A stretch of 64,000 nt of DNA from Coriobacteriia bacterium (GTDB taxonomy: Bacteria; Actinomycetota; Coriobacteriia; Anaerosomatales; JAAXUF01): positions 124,001 through 188,000 of the forward strand of contig JAAXUF010000004.1 in the NCBI GenBank assembly GCA_013336165.1, given 5' to 3'. The notes beneath the pieces are model-generated. The model was not told where the DNA came from. It saw only the letters and a list, made by a program, of their open reading frames with translations, and did no database searches. Below, in pieces: positions 29,503 through 38,206 of this stretch (position 1 is the stretch's first letter; every line of letters starts with the position of its first letter). The translations under genes were made by a program, and so were the position numbers.

Positions 29503-31257
29503 CTACTCCCACACCTCCTTGATCAGGTCGTCATCGAGCATGTCGGACACCGGTCCGCCCGGCACGCCGCCGAGCATCTCGTCGATAGAGCCGCCGGGTG
29601 CGACCATCGGGTACACGCATTCCTCGCGCACAACGCGGACGTCGATGATTGCGGGACCCTCGGCGTCGAAAGCCTCGCGCAGCGTCGCCTCGAGAAGTGC
29701 CGGGTCAGAGACCCGGTAGCCCTTCCAGCCGTACGCATCGGCGAGCTTCACGAAGTCCGGGCAGTCCTGCGCCAGCGTGGACGATGAGTAGCGGTGCCCG
29801 TAAAACAGCTCCTGCCACTGCCTGACCATGCCGAGATACCCGTTGTTGAGCACGACCACTTTGACCGGGAGCCCATTGATCGCCGCAGTCGCCATTTCCT
29901 GGCTGTTCATCTGGATAGAACCATCACCCGCGATGTCGATGACGAGGTGGTCCGGCGCGCCGAGCTGTGCGCCGATCGCCGCCGGGAACCCGAACCCCAT
30001 CGTGCCGAGCCCCCCCGAGGAGCACCACGTGCGCGGCTCCGTGACGTGTATGTACTGGCACGCCCACATCTGATGCTGCCCGACTTCGGTAGTGATGACA
30101 CGCTTGCGATCGCGCGTAATGCGCTGAATCGTCTCGATGGCGAACTCAGGCATGATCTCTTCGGTATTGTGGAGGTAGTGCAGCGGAAACTGACGGCGCC
30201 AGTCGTCGATCGCATTCATCCAGCCTTCGGTCCTGGGCTCGGCGTCGGCCTTGCGCAGTTCGGCGACCAGTCCCGCCAGAACCTGTTTGGCATCCCCCAC
30301 GACCGGCATGTCGACGGTTTTGTTCTTGCCGATCTCGGCCGGATCGACGTCGATGTGGATCACCCTGGCTTTTGCGGCGAACGCCGAGAGCTTCCCGGTC
30401 ACGCGGTCGTCGAACCGCACGCCTACCGCGATGAGCAGGTCTGTGTCTGTGATGGCGAAGTTGGTGTACTTCGCGCCATGCATGCCGGGCATTCCGATTG
30501 AGAGATAGTGGTCCTCGGGGAAGGCGCCCTTGCCCATCAGCGTCGTAGCCACCGGCAGCTGCATGAGCTCGGCAAGCTCCTTGAGCTCCTTCCAGCCACC
30601 GGAGGCCAACACTCCGCCGCCTACGTAGAGCAGCGGCTTGCGGGCCTCGGCGATGAGCGCCGCAGCCTGTTTGATCTGCTTGATGTGGCCGCGGACCGTG
30701 GGCTTGTAACCGGGCAGATTCACGTGCTCCGGCCAGACGAAGTCGAATTCCGCCTTGCTCACGTCGACGGGCACGTCGATCAGCACGGGGCCGGGGCGTC
30801 CGGTCGTTGCGATCAGGAACGCCTCCCGGATCGTCTCGGCCAGATCGTCGGGGTTCCTGACGAGGTAGCTGTGTTTTGTGATGGGCAGCGTGATGCCCGT
30901 GATGTCGGACTCCTGGAACGCATCCGTGCCCAGGACCGACTGAGCGACCTGCGCGGTGAACACAACCATCGGCACCGAATCCATATAGGCGTTCGCAAGA
31001 CCCGTGATCGTGTTGGTCGCTCCCGGGCCGCTGGTCACCAGCACAACACCCGGCTTGCCGGTGACGCGCGCGTAGCCATCCGCCGCATGTACGGCCGCCT
31101 GCTCGTGACGAGGCAGCAGCACGTGCACCTGCGCCGAGTCGTATAGCGCATCAAAGATCGGCAGTGCGACGCCGCCGGGATAACCGAACAGCGTGGTCAC
31201 GCCCTCCAGCTCCAGCGATCGCACCAGCGCCTGCGCGCCTGTCATTCGCTCGCTCAT
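29503..31257 (-). CDS. ilvB: acetolactate synthase large (catalytic) subunit
   Basis: TPP- and FAD-dependent condensation of two pyruvates, or pyruvate and 2-oxobutyrate. The catalytic glutamate is in [18 protein letters not shown], with [10 protein letters not shown] following. The TPP motif runs from [13 protein letters not shown] to [11 protein letters not shown]. Length 584 aa. The ATG at 31257 overlaps the ilvD stop (ATGA) and has a G-rich ribosome binding site about 11 bases upstream. An in-frame extension to 31347 lies inside ilvD and lacks support. Confidence 0.96.
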   Translation of the reverse strand: MSERMTGAQALVRSLELEGVTTLFGYPGGVALPIFDALYDSAQVHVLLPRHEQAAVHAADGYARVTGKPGVVLVTSGPGATNTITGLANAYMDSVPMVVFTAQVAQSVLGTDAFQESDITGITLPITKHSYLVRNPDDLAETIREAFLIATTGRPGPVLIDVPVDVSKAEFDFVWPEHVNLPGYKPTVRGHIKQIKQAAALIAEARKPLLYVGGGVLASGGWKELKELAELMQLPVATTLMGKGAFPEDHYLSIGMPGMHGAKYTNFAITDTDLLIAVGVRFDDRVTGKLSAFAAKARVIHIDVDPAEIGKNKTVDMPVVGDAKQVLAGLVAELRKADAEPRTEGWMNAIDDWRRQFPLHYLHNTEEIMPEFAIETIQRITRDRKRVITTEVGQHQMWACQYIHVTEPRTWCSSGGLGTMGFGFPAAIGAQLGAPDHLVIDIAGDGSIQMNSQEMATAAINGLPVKVVVLNNGYLGMVRQWQELFYGHRYSSSTLAQDCPDFVKLADAYGWKGYRVSDPALLEATLREAFDAEGPAIIDVRVVREECVYPMVAPGGSIDEMLGGVPGGPVSDMLDDDLIKEVWE

Positions 31258-32927
31258 GAAAGCACCGCCCCCTTGTCCGCACCGGAAACCTGTTTCGCAT
31301 ACCGCGCCAGTACGCCCGTCGTGAATCGCGGCGCCGGTTCGTGCCACGCGGCCCTGCGGACGGCCAGCTCGGCGTCGTCGACGTTGAGTGTGAGCAGCGC
31401 GGCATCAATGTCGACCGTGATCGAGTCGCCCTCGGCGATGAGTGCGATGGGCCCACCCACGGCAGCCTCCGGACTCACGTGGCCGACGGCCGGGCCCTTG
31501 GTTGCGCCGCTGAATCTACCATCGGTGATGAGCGCCACGCTGGTGGATAGCCCCATCCCCGAGATCGCCGATGTGGGCGTCAGCATCTCGCGCATGCCCG
31601 GCCCGCCCTTCGGCCCCTCGTAGCGGATGACGACGACGTCGCCCGCCACAATCGTGCCGCCGAGAACCGCCGCGGTCGCATCGTCCTCGGACTCGAAGAT
31701 GCGCGCCGGACCGGTGTGCACGCGCATCGCAGGGGCGACCGCCGACTGCTTGACCACGGCGCCATCGGGCGCGATGTTGCCGCGCATGACGCGCAGGCCA
31801 CCCTCGGCGTAGTAGGGCTCGTCGATGGCGCGCACGACGCGCCCATCAGCCGGTGCCGCAGCGTCGGCGGTCTCGCCGGCGGTCCTGCCCGACACGGTGA
31901 GGGTATCGCGCTCGATCAGCCCTCGCCGGTTAAGCTCGCGCATGATCGTCGGAATGCCGCCGACGTGATAGAGGTCTTCCATATGCAGATCGCTCGCCGG
32001 GCTGATGCGCACCAAGTTCGGAGTCTTCGCACTCACTGCCGCCCAGTCGTCAAGCGTGATGTCGGCTTGCGCCTCATGAGCTATGGCGGTGAGGTGCAGC
32101 ACCGTGTTCGAGCTGCCGCCAAACGCCATGTCGAGCGTCATCGCGTTTCGGATGGCCGCCGGCGTCATGATCTGCCGAGCGGTCACGTCCTCGCGCAGCA
32201 GTCCCATGATGCGCATGCCGGCCTTCTTGGCGAGCCGGATGCGCTCCGAGTAGACAGCGGGGACGGTGCCGTTGCCCGGCAGCGCCATGCCGATCGCCTC
32301 GGTGAGGCAGTTCATGGAATTGGCGGTGAACAGCCCTGCACACGAGCCGCATGTGGGGCACGCGTTGTCCTCGAGCTGGCACAGCTCCTCGGCGTCCATC
32401 GTGCCCGCAGCGACCTTGCCAACTGCGGTAAACACGGTATCGAGATCGACTGCCTCACCCTTGGGACCACGCCCCGCAAGCATCGGGCCACCGGAGATCA
32501 CGATCGTGGGCAGGTCGAGCCGTGCAGCGGCCATGAGCATCCCTGGGATAACCTTGTCGCAGTTGGGGATCAGCACGACGGCGTCAAACGAATGTGCCGC
32601 AACCGCGATCTCGACCGAATCGGCGATCGTCTCGCGGCTCGCGAGCGAGTACCGCATTCCGGCGTGGTTCATCGCGATGCCGTCGCATACGCCGATGGTG
32701 GAGATCTCGATGGGGGTTCCGCCGGCCATGATGACGCCGGCCTTCACGGCCGCGCCGATCTTGTCGAGCATGAGATGACCGGGAATGATCTCGTTGGCCG
32801 AGTTGATGACGGCCACAAGCGGCCGCGCAATCTCCTCGTCGGTGAAGCCGTCGGCCTTGAGCAGGCTTCGGTGCGGGGCCCTTGCCGGGCCCTCTTTCAT
32901 GCGGTCGCTCACAAGCCTCATCGTCAT
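31254..32927 (-). CDS. ilvD: dihydroxy-acid dehydratase
   Basis: Iron-sulfur dehydratase giving 2-oxo acids for Val, Leu and Ile, 557 aa. Cluster and Mg ligands lie in [25 protein letters not shown] and [11 protein letters not shown]. It is the first gene of the operon and lies 114 bases after the T-box terminator. Starts at 32927 or 32921 (ATGACGATG) share the AAGGG ribosome binding site; the second has better spacing. Open frame continues upstream to 33170, but that stretch overlaps the T-box leader and is not coding. Confidence 0.95.
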   Translation of the reverse strand: MTMRLVSDRMKEGPARAPHRSLLKADGFTDEEIARPLVAVINSANEIIPGHLMLDKIGAAVKAGVIMAGGTPIEISTIGVCDGIAMNHAGMRYSLASRETIADSVEIAVAAHSFDAVVLIPNCDKVIPGMLMAAARLDLPTIVISGGPMLAGRGPKGEAVDLDTVFTAVGKVAAGTMDAEELCQLEDNACPTCGSCAGLFTANSMNCLTEAIGMALPGNGTVPAVYSERIRLAKKAGMRIMGLLREDVTARQIMTPAAIRNAMTLDMAFGGSSNTVLHLTAIAHEAQADITLDDWAAVSAKTPNLVRISPASDLHMEDLYHVGGIPTIMRELNRRGLIERDTLTVSGRTAGETADAAAPADGRVVRAIDEPYYAEGGLRVMRGNIAPDGAVVKQSAVAPAMRVHTGPARIFESEDDATAAVLGGTIVAGDVVVIRYEGPKGGPGMREMLTPTSAISGMGLSTSVALITDGRFSGATKGPAVGHVSPEAAVGGPIALIAEGDSITVDIDAALLTLNVDDAELAVRRAAWHEPAPRFTTGVLARYAKQVSGADKGAVLS

Positions 32928-33040
32928 CGCCCTTCCCGCTTCTTCTCGCAGGTCGAAGGCTGCCGATGAACCGGCCGCACGATGTGAGTCCCGCTTGCCT
33001 CGGCATCGATGCCGGCACACATTCGGGTAAGCAGGGTCAC

Positions 33041-33108
33041 GAGACAACAATACCGCGAAAGCGCATGCAGTCGCCCCGTGCCGGGACGAAAGCGATGCTT
33101 CCGCGGTA
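33041..33108 (-). terminator. intrinsic terminator of the T-box leader
   Basis: TACCGCGGAAGC (33108-33097) pairs over 12 positions, with one G-U, with GCTTTCGCGGTA (33062-33051). It is followed directly by TTGTTGTCTC. The left arm is part of the T-box, so it is mutually exclusive with the antiterminator, the standard transcriptional T-box arrangement. A smaller GTCCCG/CGGGGC-type stem fills the loop. Confidence 0.88.
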
Positions 33109-33381
33109 CCACCCCGCTTGGCGTCTGGATCCTCTCGTCGACAACGATGTCGCGATTGGCAGACGCCCACTCGTACGGCAGGTAACGGATGCCACCGACC
33201 CGATCTACTTGGCCCGCCAGTCTAACGAAGGTCGTCCGCGTACGGCTGGAGGCTGTTCTTCCGGGTGGCTCAGGGGTGAGATTTCGAAGCGTCCCGCGCC
33301 GGGCTTCCACCAATGCCCGGCTCTCTGGAGAGGGATTAGCCCCTACTGTCCCCGTCAGCGCCATTCTTGCTGTTCGGTTAG
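33041..33381 (-). promoter_or_regulatory. T-box riboswitch leader of the ilv-leu operon, Ile specifier
   Basis: Minus-strand leader with the T-box hallmarks in order. AGTA is at 33347-33344, AGAGAG at 33326-33321, and the distal-loop GTGGAA at 33310-33305. GAA at 33285-33283 is followed by ATC at 33282-33280, then the T-box GGGTGGTACCGCG at 33114-33102. GGGGC after AGTA can pair with GCTTC before GAA, and GGGG (33353-33350) with CCCC (33276-33273). This frames a specifier loop in which ATC (isoleucine) is the codon; the overlapping CTC (Leu) is the alternative. Uncharged tRNA-Ile would relieve termination before ilvD. Confidence 0.93.
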
Positions 33382-33387
33382 GGTTGG

Positions 33388-33417
33388 ATACTAGCGCAAC
33401 GCCCCTGCTTAAGGCAA
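33388..33417 (-). promoter_or_regulatory. promoter of the ilvD operon
   Basis: TTGCCT (33417-33412) and TAGTAT (33393-33388) are separated by 18 bases on the minus strand. The predicted start, near 33381, lies about 25 bases before the first T-box helix, which is where a leader promoter is expected. Confidence 0.65.
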
Positions 33418-33543
33418 CTGCCGAGAAACGGCTGCGGAACGCTTCTTGCTAGAACACATGCAGGCACAGTGTGCGATCCTGTAAGCTGTCAGACTCACGA
33501 GGAACAAGGCGCAGCACCATTTCCAATGGGGAGATCTTCGAAG

Positions 33544-34467
33544 ATGCCTGGCAGGACAGATCGCACCGCCACACGCGCCGAGCGCGTTACCCACAACAGG
33601 CGCGTCCGTGCAGGCCGCACGGTCGCGGCTTCACTGGTGCTGTGCCTGCTCATCGCAATCGTCGCGTGGGGCGTCATTAGCTTGCAGCGTTCTCGCGCAG
33701 CGCATGCGCAGCCTTCGCAGTCGCCGCCCACAACCTCCTCTGCTCCTGCCTCCTCCGCTCCCACGCCGACACCCGCCCCCGAGCCCGCGCCTGCGCCTAT
33801 TCCCGTCGTACAGACTGCCGTCCAGCTGGCCGCAGTCCCGTACCCGGGCGCACCTGCAACGACACCCACCGTCATCTCGAGTCTCAAGCCCAAGCACAAG
33901 TACATCGCGTTCACCTTCGATGATGGCTACGGCTTCCAGCTGCCAATGCTGGATCTCCTCGAGAAGTACAACGCGAAGTGCACCGTGTTCCTTCTCGGCG
34001 CGTGGGCGACCAGCAACAAGCCGATCCTTGAGCGCCTTAACAACGACGGGTTCGAGATCGCGAACCATACGTGGAGCCACGCGGATCTGACCAAGCTCTC
34101 CGCAGCGCAGGTCGAGGCCGAGCTCACGAAGGACCAACAGCTCATCTCATCCGTCACCGGCAATCAGGCGCCCTACATGCGGCCTCCCGGAGGAGCAACG
34201 AACACCACGGTCAAGACCGTGGCGGCGAAGCTCGGGTACAAGATCATCCTGTGGAACCGGTCGTTTGGTGACTCGATGACCAATCCCACGCCTCAGAAGG
34301 TCTACGACGCTGTCGTGGCAGGAGGCATCAAGCCCGGTGACATCATCCTCGGCCACTGGGGTTCCCCGAATACCTACGAGGCGCTCAAACGCCTGCTACC
34401 CGAGCTTAAGGCTCAGGGCTTCGAGTTCGTGACGATCTCAGAGCTGATCGCGGACTCACAGCCCTAA
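33544..34467 (+). CDS. membrane-anchored polysaccharide deacetylase
   Basis: The only clear plus-strand gene. It is 307 aa: a basic N-terminus, one transmembrane helix (about residues 25-45), a Pro/Ala-rich linker (TPTPAPEPAPAP region, to about 90), then a NodB homology domain outside the membrane. Catalytic and metal motifs are FTFDDGYG, the HxxxH of NHTWSH, MRPPGG and ILGHWG. It probably removes acetyl groups from peptidoglycan or another wall glycan. The ATG at 33544 has GGGGAG 10 bases upstream; in-frame starts at 33526 and 33469 have none. It is monocistronic, divergent from ilvD and convergent with the isocitrate dehydrogenase gene. Confidence 0.9.
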   Translation: MPGRTDRTATRAERVTHNRRVRAGRTVAASLVLCLLIAIVAWGVISLQRSRAAHAQPSQSPPTTSSAPASSAPTPTPAPEPAPAPIPVVQTAVQLAAVPYPGAPATTPTVISSLKPKHKYIAFTFDDGYGFQLPMLDLLEKYNAKCTVFLLGAWATSNKPILERLNNDGFEIANHTWSHADLTKLSAAQVEAELTKDQQLISSVTGNQAPYMRPPGGATNTTVKTVAAKLGYKIILWNRSFGDSMTNPTPQKVYDAVVAGGIKPGDIILGHWGSPNTYEALKRLLPELKAQGFEFVTISELIADSQP

Positions 34468-34488
34468 GAAGCGGGAGCACTGAGAGAC

Positions 34489-34512
34489 AAAGAGGACCCC
34501 TAAGGGCCCTCT
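34489..34512. terminator. bidirectional terminator between convergent genes
   Basis: AAGAGGACCC (34489-34498) pairs with GGGCCCTCTT (34503-34512) with one mismatch and a 4-base loop. It lies 21 bases after the deacetylase stop and 26 bases after the isocitrate dehydrogenase stop on the other strand. On the minus strand it is followed by TGTCTCTC; on the plus strand the T content is low. Confidence 0.65.
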
Positions 34513-34538
34513 TACTGGATCTCTTGTAGTTGCGCCTC

Positions 34539-35630
34539 CTAAAACGTCGCGATGATCGCATCCGCGTAGGCCTGCGTGCCGACGGCTCCCTCGGTGCTTC
34601 CGGTGTTGGTGCGACGAATGTCGTAAGTGACGTGCTCTCCCTCAGCCAGCACCGCACGCACGCCGGTGAGGATCTTCTCGGCGGCAGCATGCTCACCGAG
34701 GTGCTGTAGCATGAGCGCGGCGGTGAGGATCTCGGCAGTGGGGTTGGCCATGTCCTTGCCTGCGTACTTGGGGGCCGAGCCGTGGACCGGCTCGAACACC
34801 GCGCACTCGGCACCGATGTTGGCACCTGGTGCCATGCCAAGCCCGCCGATGAGCCCTGCAGCGAGGTCTGAGATTATGTCGCCGTAGAGGTTCGGCAGCA
34901 CGAGAACGTCGAAGTCCTCGGGATGCAGCACGAGGCCCATGCACGTCGCGTCGACGATGCGGTCCTCGAACTCAACGCCGCGGCCCTCGTACTCGGCGGC
35001 CACGCGGCGCGCGACCTCGAGGTAGAGGCCGTCGGAGAACTTCAGGATGTTCGCCTTGTGCACGGCGGTGACCTTCTTGCGGCCGTTGGCCAGCGCGTAC
35101 TCGAACGCATAGCGCACGATGCGCTCCGAGCCGGTGATCGAGATCGGCTTGAGCGAGATGCCGGAGTCTCGGCGGATGGTGCCCGCGCCCTTCTCGGCGA
35201 CGAAGTCGATGAGGGCGAGAGCTTCGGGGGTGCCCTGCTCGAACTCGATGCCGGCGTAGAGGTCCTCGGTGTTTTCGCGCACGATCACGATGTCGACGTC
35301 GTCGTAGCGAGCGCCGGTACCGGGGATCGAAAACGCCGGGCGAAGGTTCACATAGAGGTCGAGTGCCTTGCGCAGCGCGACATTGACGCTGCGGAAACCG
35401 GTGCCGACCGGCGTGGTGACGGGGCCTTTGATAGCCACCTTGTTCTTGCGGACCGATTCGATCACGTAGTCGGGAAGCGGCGTGCCGTGCTGGGCCATGA
35501 CGTGCTCGCCGGCGTCGGCGATCTCCCACTCGATGTCAACGCCGGTCGCTTCGACCACGCGACGCATCGCAGTCGTGATCTCCGGGCCGATTCCATCACC
35601 GGGGATGAGTGTCACCGTGTGCTTGGCCAT
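34539..35630 (-). CDS. NAD-type isocitrate dehydrogenase (isocitrate/isopropylmalate dehydrogenase family)
   Basis: Beta-decarboxylating dehydrogenase, 362 aa. After [10 protein letters not shown] the substrate region reads S81-V-N83-V-A-L-R87 then KALDLYVNLRP. The Ser and Asn are the residues that hold the extra carboxylate of isocitrate in IDH enzymes, whereas LeuB in this window has [10 protein letters not shown] at that place. RENTEDLYAGIE, VHKANILKFSDGLY and EPVHGSAPKYAG are intact. With the upstream citrate-synthase-like and aconitase-like genes it should complete 2-oxoglutarate formation. Homoisocitrate dehydrogenase is the main alternative. The start has AGGAGG 8 bases upstream. Confidence 0.88.
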   Translation of the reverse strand: MAKHTVTLIPGDGIGPEITTAMRRVVEATGVDIEWEIADAGEHVMAQHGTPLPDYVIESVRKNKVAIKGPVTTPVGTGFRSVNVALRKALDLYVNLRPAFSIPGTGARYDDVDIVIVRENTEDLYAGIEFEQGTPEALALIDFVAEKGAGTIRRDSGISLKPISITGSERIVRYAFEYALANGRKKVTAVHKANILKFSDGLYLEVARRVAAEYEGRGVEFEDRIVDATCMGLVLHPEDFDVLVLPNLYGDIISDLAAGLIGGLGMAPGANIGAECAVFEPVHGSAPKYAGKDMANPTAEILTAALMLQHLGEHAAAEKILTGVRAVLAEGEHVTYDIRRTNTGSTEGAVGTQAYADAIIATF

Positions 35631-35687
35631 GCGAGGTACCTCCTGTATTGGTCGACGGCGGGTCACAGCGCCCGCCTCCGGCTGGTG

Positions 35688-36326
35688 CTACTTTTTGGGG
35701 CGATTCTTGGGCGCGCACTCGACGATGCTTCTGGCGCGGCGCTTCAGCAGGCCTTTGCCGTTCTCGGCGTCAAACGCCATGCGCTCGGCTGCGGCGATCT
35801 TGACCTCGTCGGATGCCCCGCCCAGTACGAGACGGTAGACGCTGGTGAGCATCGACTGGAACTCGGCGTCACCGTGGTAGCAGCGGATCGCCTCGTCGAT
35901 GAGCGGCCACACGCGCTCGGAACGCCTCTCAGTGGTGGCGCCGTAGGCGCAGAGCAGACGGAACGCAGCCAGCCGCACGACGCCCGACTCCTCGTCGTGA
36001 AGAGCCGTCTCGGCACCCGCGAGCGCCTTGTCAACGGCACGCGCGTCGACGGCCACCAGTTTCTCGAACACGCCGAGGATCTCCCAGCGAGTCTGCAATT
36101 CGGGACGATGCAAGGCGTCTGCCAGCTCAGCAGAGAACTCCTTGAGAACGGTTGGATCGTGCAGAGCGATCTCGTGGATCACGCTTGCCGAAAGCTGGCG
36201 TGCCCGCCGGTCGTCACCCGCGAGCGCGTCGACGATCTGGCGCAGCAGCGCCTCGTCGCCCGCAGCCCGAATGGCGAGTTCTTTCGTCTCGGCGCTTGAT
36301 GGCACGCCTTTGTTCGCCTCGGCCAT
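35688..36326 (-). CDS. HEAT-like helical repeat protein of unknown function
   Basis: A 212-aa soluble, apparently all-helical protein. Segments such as ARQLSASVIHEIALHD, LQTRWEILGVFEKLV and GVVRLAAFRLLCAYG recur at about 35-40 residue spacing and look like HEAT/ARM repeats. The C-terminus is basic (KRRARSIVECAPKNRPKK). The ATG has TAGGAG 9 bases upstream. It lies between the aconitase small-subunit gene and the isocitrate dehydrogenase gene, with 49- and 57-base gaps, so it is probably cotranscribed. I do not recognise a named family. A scaffold or assembly role is only a guess. Confidence 0.8.
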   Translation of the reverse strand: MAEANKGVPSSAETKELAIRAAGDEALLRQIVDALAGDDRRARQLSASVIHEIALHDPTVLKEFSAELADALHRPELQTRWEILGVFEKLVAVDARAVDKALAGAETALHDEESGVVRLAAFRLLCAYGATTERRSERVWPLIDEAIRCYHGDAEFQSMLTSVYRLVLGGASDEVKIAAAERMAFDAENGKGLLKRRARSIVECAPKNRPKK

Positions 36327-36375
36327 GTTGTGCACTCCTAAAGTCTTGGAAGCCCCGCCGTGCAACAGCAGGCGC

Positions 36376-36876
36376 TTAGAGATTGAAACCGCCGTGCTTC
36401 TTGAAATGCTCGACCAGTCCACCGTCGGCCAGCAGTTGCGCCATGACGGCAGGCAACGGCGGGAACGGAATATCGATACCCGTTGTGACGTTTTTGACAA
36501 CGCCACTTTCGAGATCGACCTCAAGCTCGTCGCCCTCGGCGATGAGATCGGTGTCGCACTCGACGACCGGAAGGCCGGTGTTGATGGCGTTGCGGTAAAA
36601 GATGCGCGCGAAGCTCTTCGCGAGCACCGCCACGGTGTTCGAGTGGATGAGCACGAGCGGAGCCTGCTCGCGGCTCGATCCCATGCCGAAGTTCGATCCC
36701 GCCACGAGGAACCCGCCTTCCGGCTTCACCTTCGCGAAATAGTTGGGGTCGAGCTCCTCCATCGCATGCACGGCCATGGCTTCCATGTCCGCGGACTTGA
36801 ACTTGTACTTGCCGGAGATGATGTAGTCGGTATTGACGTCATCCCCGAACTTGAAGGCTTTGGCCCGAAACATCAT
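36376..36876 (-). CDS. aconitase/homoaconitase-type small subunit (LeuD paralogue)
   Basis: A 166-aa swivelling subunit paired with the preceding large subunit. FGMGSSREQAPLVLI and [16 protein letters not shown] match the family. The recognition loop after NTD reads YIISGKYKFKSAD, so the YLxT isopropylmalate signature of the operon LeuD is replaced by YKFK. That suggests a different, probably more acidic substrate such as aconitate or homoaconitate. It begins exactly at the end of the large-subunit stop, with GGGAGGGGAG upstream. The first of two ATG codons (36876 or 36873) is assumed. Confidence 0.88.
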   Translation of the reverse strand: MMFRAKAFKFGDDVNTDYIISGKYKFKSADMEAMAVHAMEELDPNYFAKVKPEGGFLVAGSNFGMGSSREQAPLVLIHSNTVAVLAKSFARIFYRNAINTGLPVVECDTDLIAEGDELEVDLESGVVKNVTTGIDIPFPPLPAVMAQLLADGGLVEHFKKHGGFNL

Positions 36877-38148
36877 CTAAAGCTCCCCTCCCACAAAATA
36901 CTTCCGCGGATCTGTGATCTTGCCCTCGATCACGGAGGCGACCACCGTGGCGGGACTGCCGAGGTAGATGAACGCATTGCTGTTGCCCATGCGGCCCTTG
37001 AAGTTGCGGTTGGCCGTGGAGATGACGTTCTCGCCATCGCTCGGCACGCCGTTGTGCGTACCCACGCAAGGCCCGCATCCGGGCGTGACCACCGCGGCGC
37101 CGGCCTCGACAAGCGTCTGGATGTAACCGGCAGCCATAGCATCCAGGAAGATCCGCTTGCTCGCAGGCGCCACGATCAGGCGAACGCCGTCTTTGACCTT
37201 GCGGCCCTTGAGGATCCCCGCCGCAATGCCGAGGTCTTCGAGGCGACCGTTGGTGCACGTGCCGATGAAGCCCTGTGCGATCGGCGTGCCCTCGACCTCT
37301 TCGATCGGCGAGACGTTGTCCACCGCGTGCGGCTTGGCGACCTGCGGACCGATCTTGGCGGTGTCGAACTCGAGCGTCTCGCAGTAGACCGCATCGGCGT
37401 CAGGCGCCACAACCGCCGGTACGCGCGTGCCGCGGCCCTCAAACCAGGCAAGCGTCTTGTCGTCGGCGGACATGAGGCCCGCCTTCGCGCCCACTTCGAT
37501 CGCCATGTTGGAGATCGTCATGCGCGCATCCACCGACAGTCCGTCGATCGTGGAACCGGAGAACTCCAGCGCCTTATAGGTCGCACCGTCCGCGCCGATC
37601 TTGCCGGCGAGAGCCAGGATGAGGTCCTTACTGAAGACACCGGGATTCAGCGCACCGTCGAACGTGACCTTGATAGTCTCGGGCACCTTGAACCACAGCT
37701 TGCCCGCTGCCATCGCCGCGGCGCCGTCGGTCGAACCCACACCCGTCGAGAAGACGTTGAGCGCCCCGTACGTGCAGGTATGCGAGTCGCATCCGACCAT
37801 CAGGTCGCCCGGCACGACGTGTCCGGCCTCGGGGATGAGCTGGTGGCATACGCCGCAGCCGACATCGTAGACCTTCGCGCCGGTATTGACGCCGAAATCG
37901 CGCATCATCGTGTGCAGGGCGCTGACGCCTTCGAGCGGCGACGGCGAGCTGTGGTCGATGACGAGCGCGACTTTGGCAGGATCGAAGACGCGGTCCACGC
38001 CCATGCGCTCGAGCGCCTTGATGGCCAGCGGCGAGGTGCCGTCCTGCCCCATCACGAAGTCGACGTCCGCAACGACAATGTCACCGGCGTAGGCGTCGGT
38101 GCCTGAATGAGCCGAGAAGATCTTCTCGGCGATGGTCTTACCGGACAA
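36877..38148 (-). CDS. aconitase/homoaconitase-type large subunit (LeuC paralogue)
   Basis: A 423-aa [4Fe-4S] hydro-lyase of the LeuC/AksD family. Cluster cysteines appear in GTCTNGR and PGCGPCVGTHNG, with [14 protein letters not shown] upstream. It differs from leuC in this window along its whole length, so it is an old paralogue and not a recent copy. It follows a citrate/homocitrate-synthase-like gene, which implies hydration/dehydration of citrate or homocitrate. The start is TTG at 38148 (MSGKTIAEKI), with GGAGG 9 bases upstream. Confidence 0.9.
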   Translation of the reverse strand: MSGKTIAEKIFSAHSGTDAYAGDIVVADVDFVMGQDGTSPLAIKALERMGVDRVFDPAKVALVIDHSSPSPLEGVSALHTMMRDFGVNTGAKVYDVGCGVCHQLIPEAGHVVPGDLMVGCDSHTCTYGALNVFSTGVGSTDGAAAMAAGKLWFKVPETIKVTFDGALNPGVFSKDLILALAGKIGADGATYKALEFSGSTIDGLSVDARMTISNMAIEVGAKAGLMSADDKTLAWFEGRGTRVPAVVAPDADAVYCETLEFDTAKIGPQVAKPHAVDNVSPIEEVEGTPIAQGFIGTCTNGRLEDLGIAAGILKGRKVKDGVRLIVAPASKRIFLDAMAAGYIQTLVEAGAAVVTPGCGPCVGTHNGVPSDGENVISTANRNFKGRMGNSNAFIYLGSPATVVASVIEGKITDPRKYFVGGEL

Positions 38149-38206
38149 GAGCGATCAGCCTCCAGTGCTTTCGGGCGGGCGATACAGACGCGCAGGTGGA
38201 AAATGG

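Noticed and set aside
32928-33170. In-frame upstream extension of ilvD
   Set aside because: It runs through the T-box sequence and terminator; the IlvD family begins at [11 protein letters not shown].
36028-38106. 692-codon open frame on the plus strand
   Set aside because: It is antisense to the aconitase-like pair, which carry full family motifs. Long antisense frames are expected in high-GC coding DNA, and this one has no ribosome binding site or recognisable domain.
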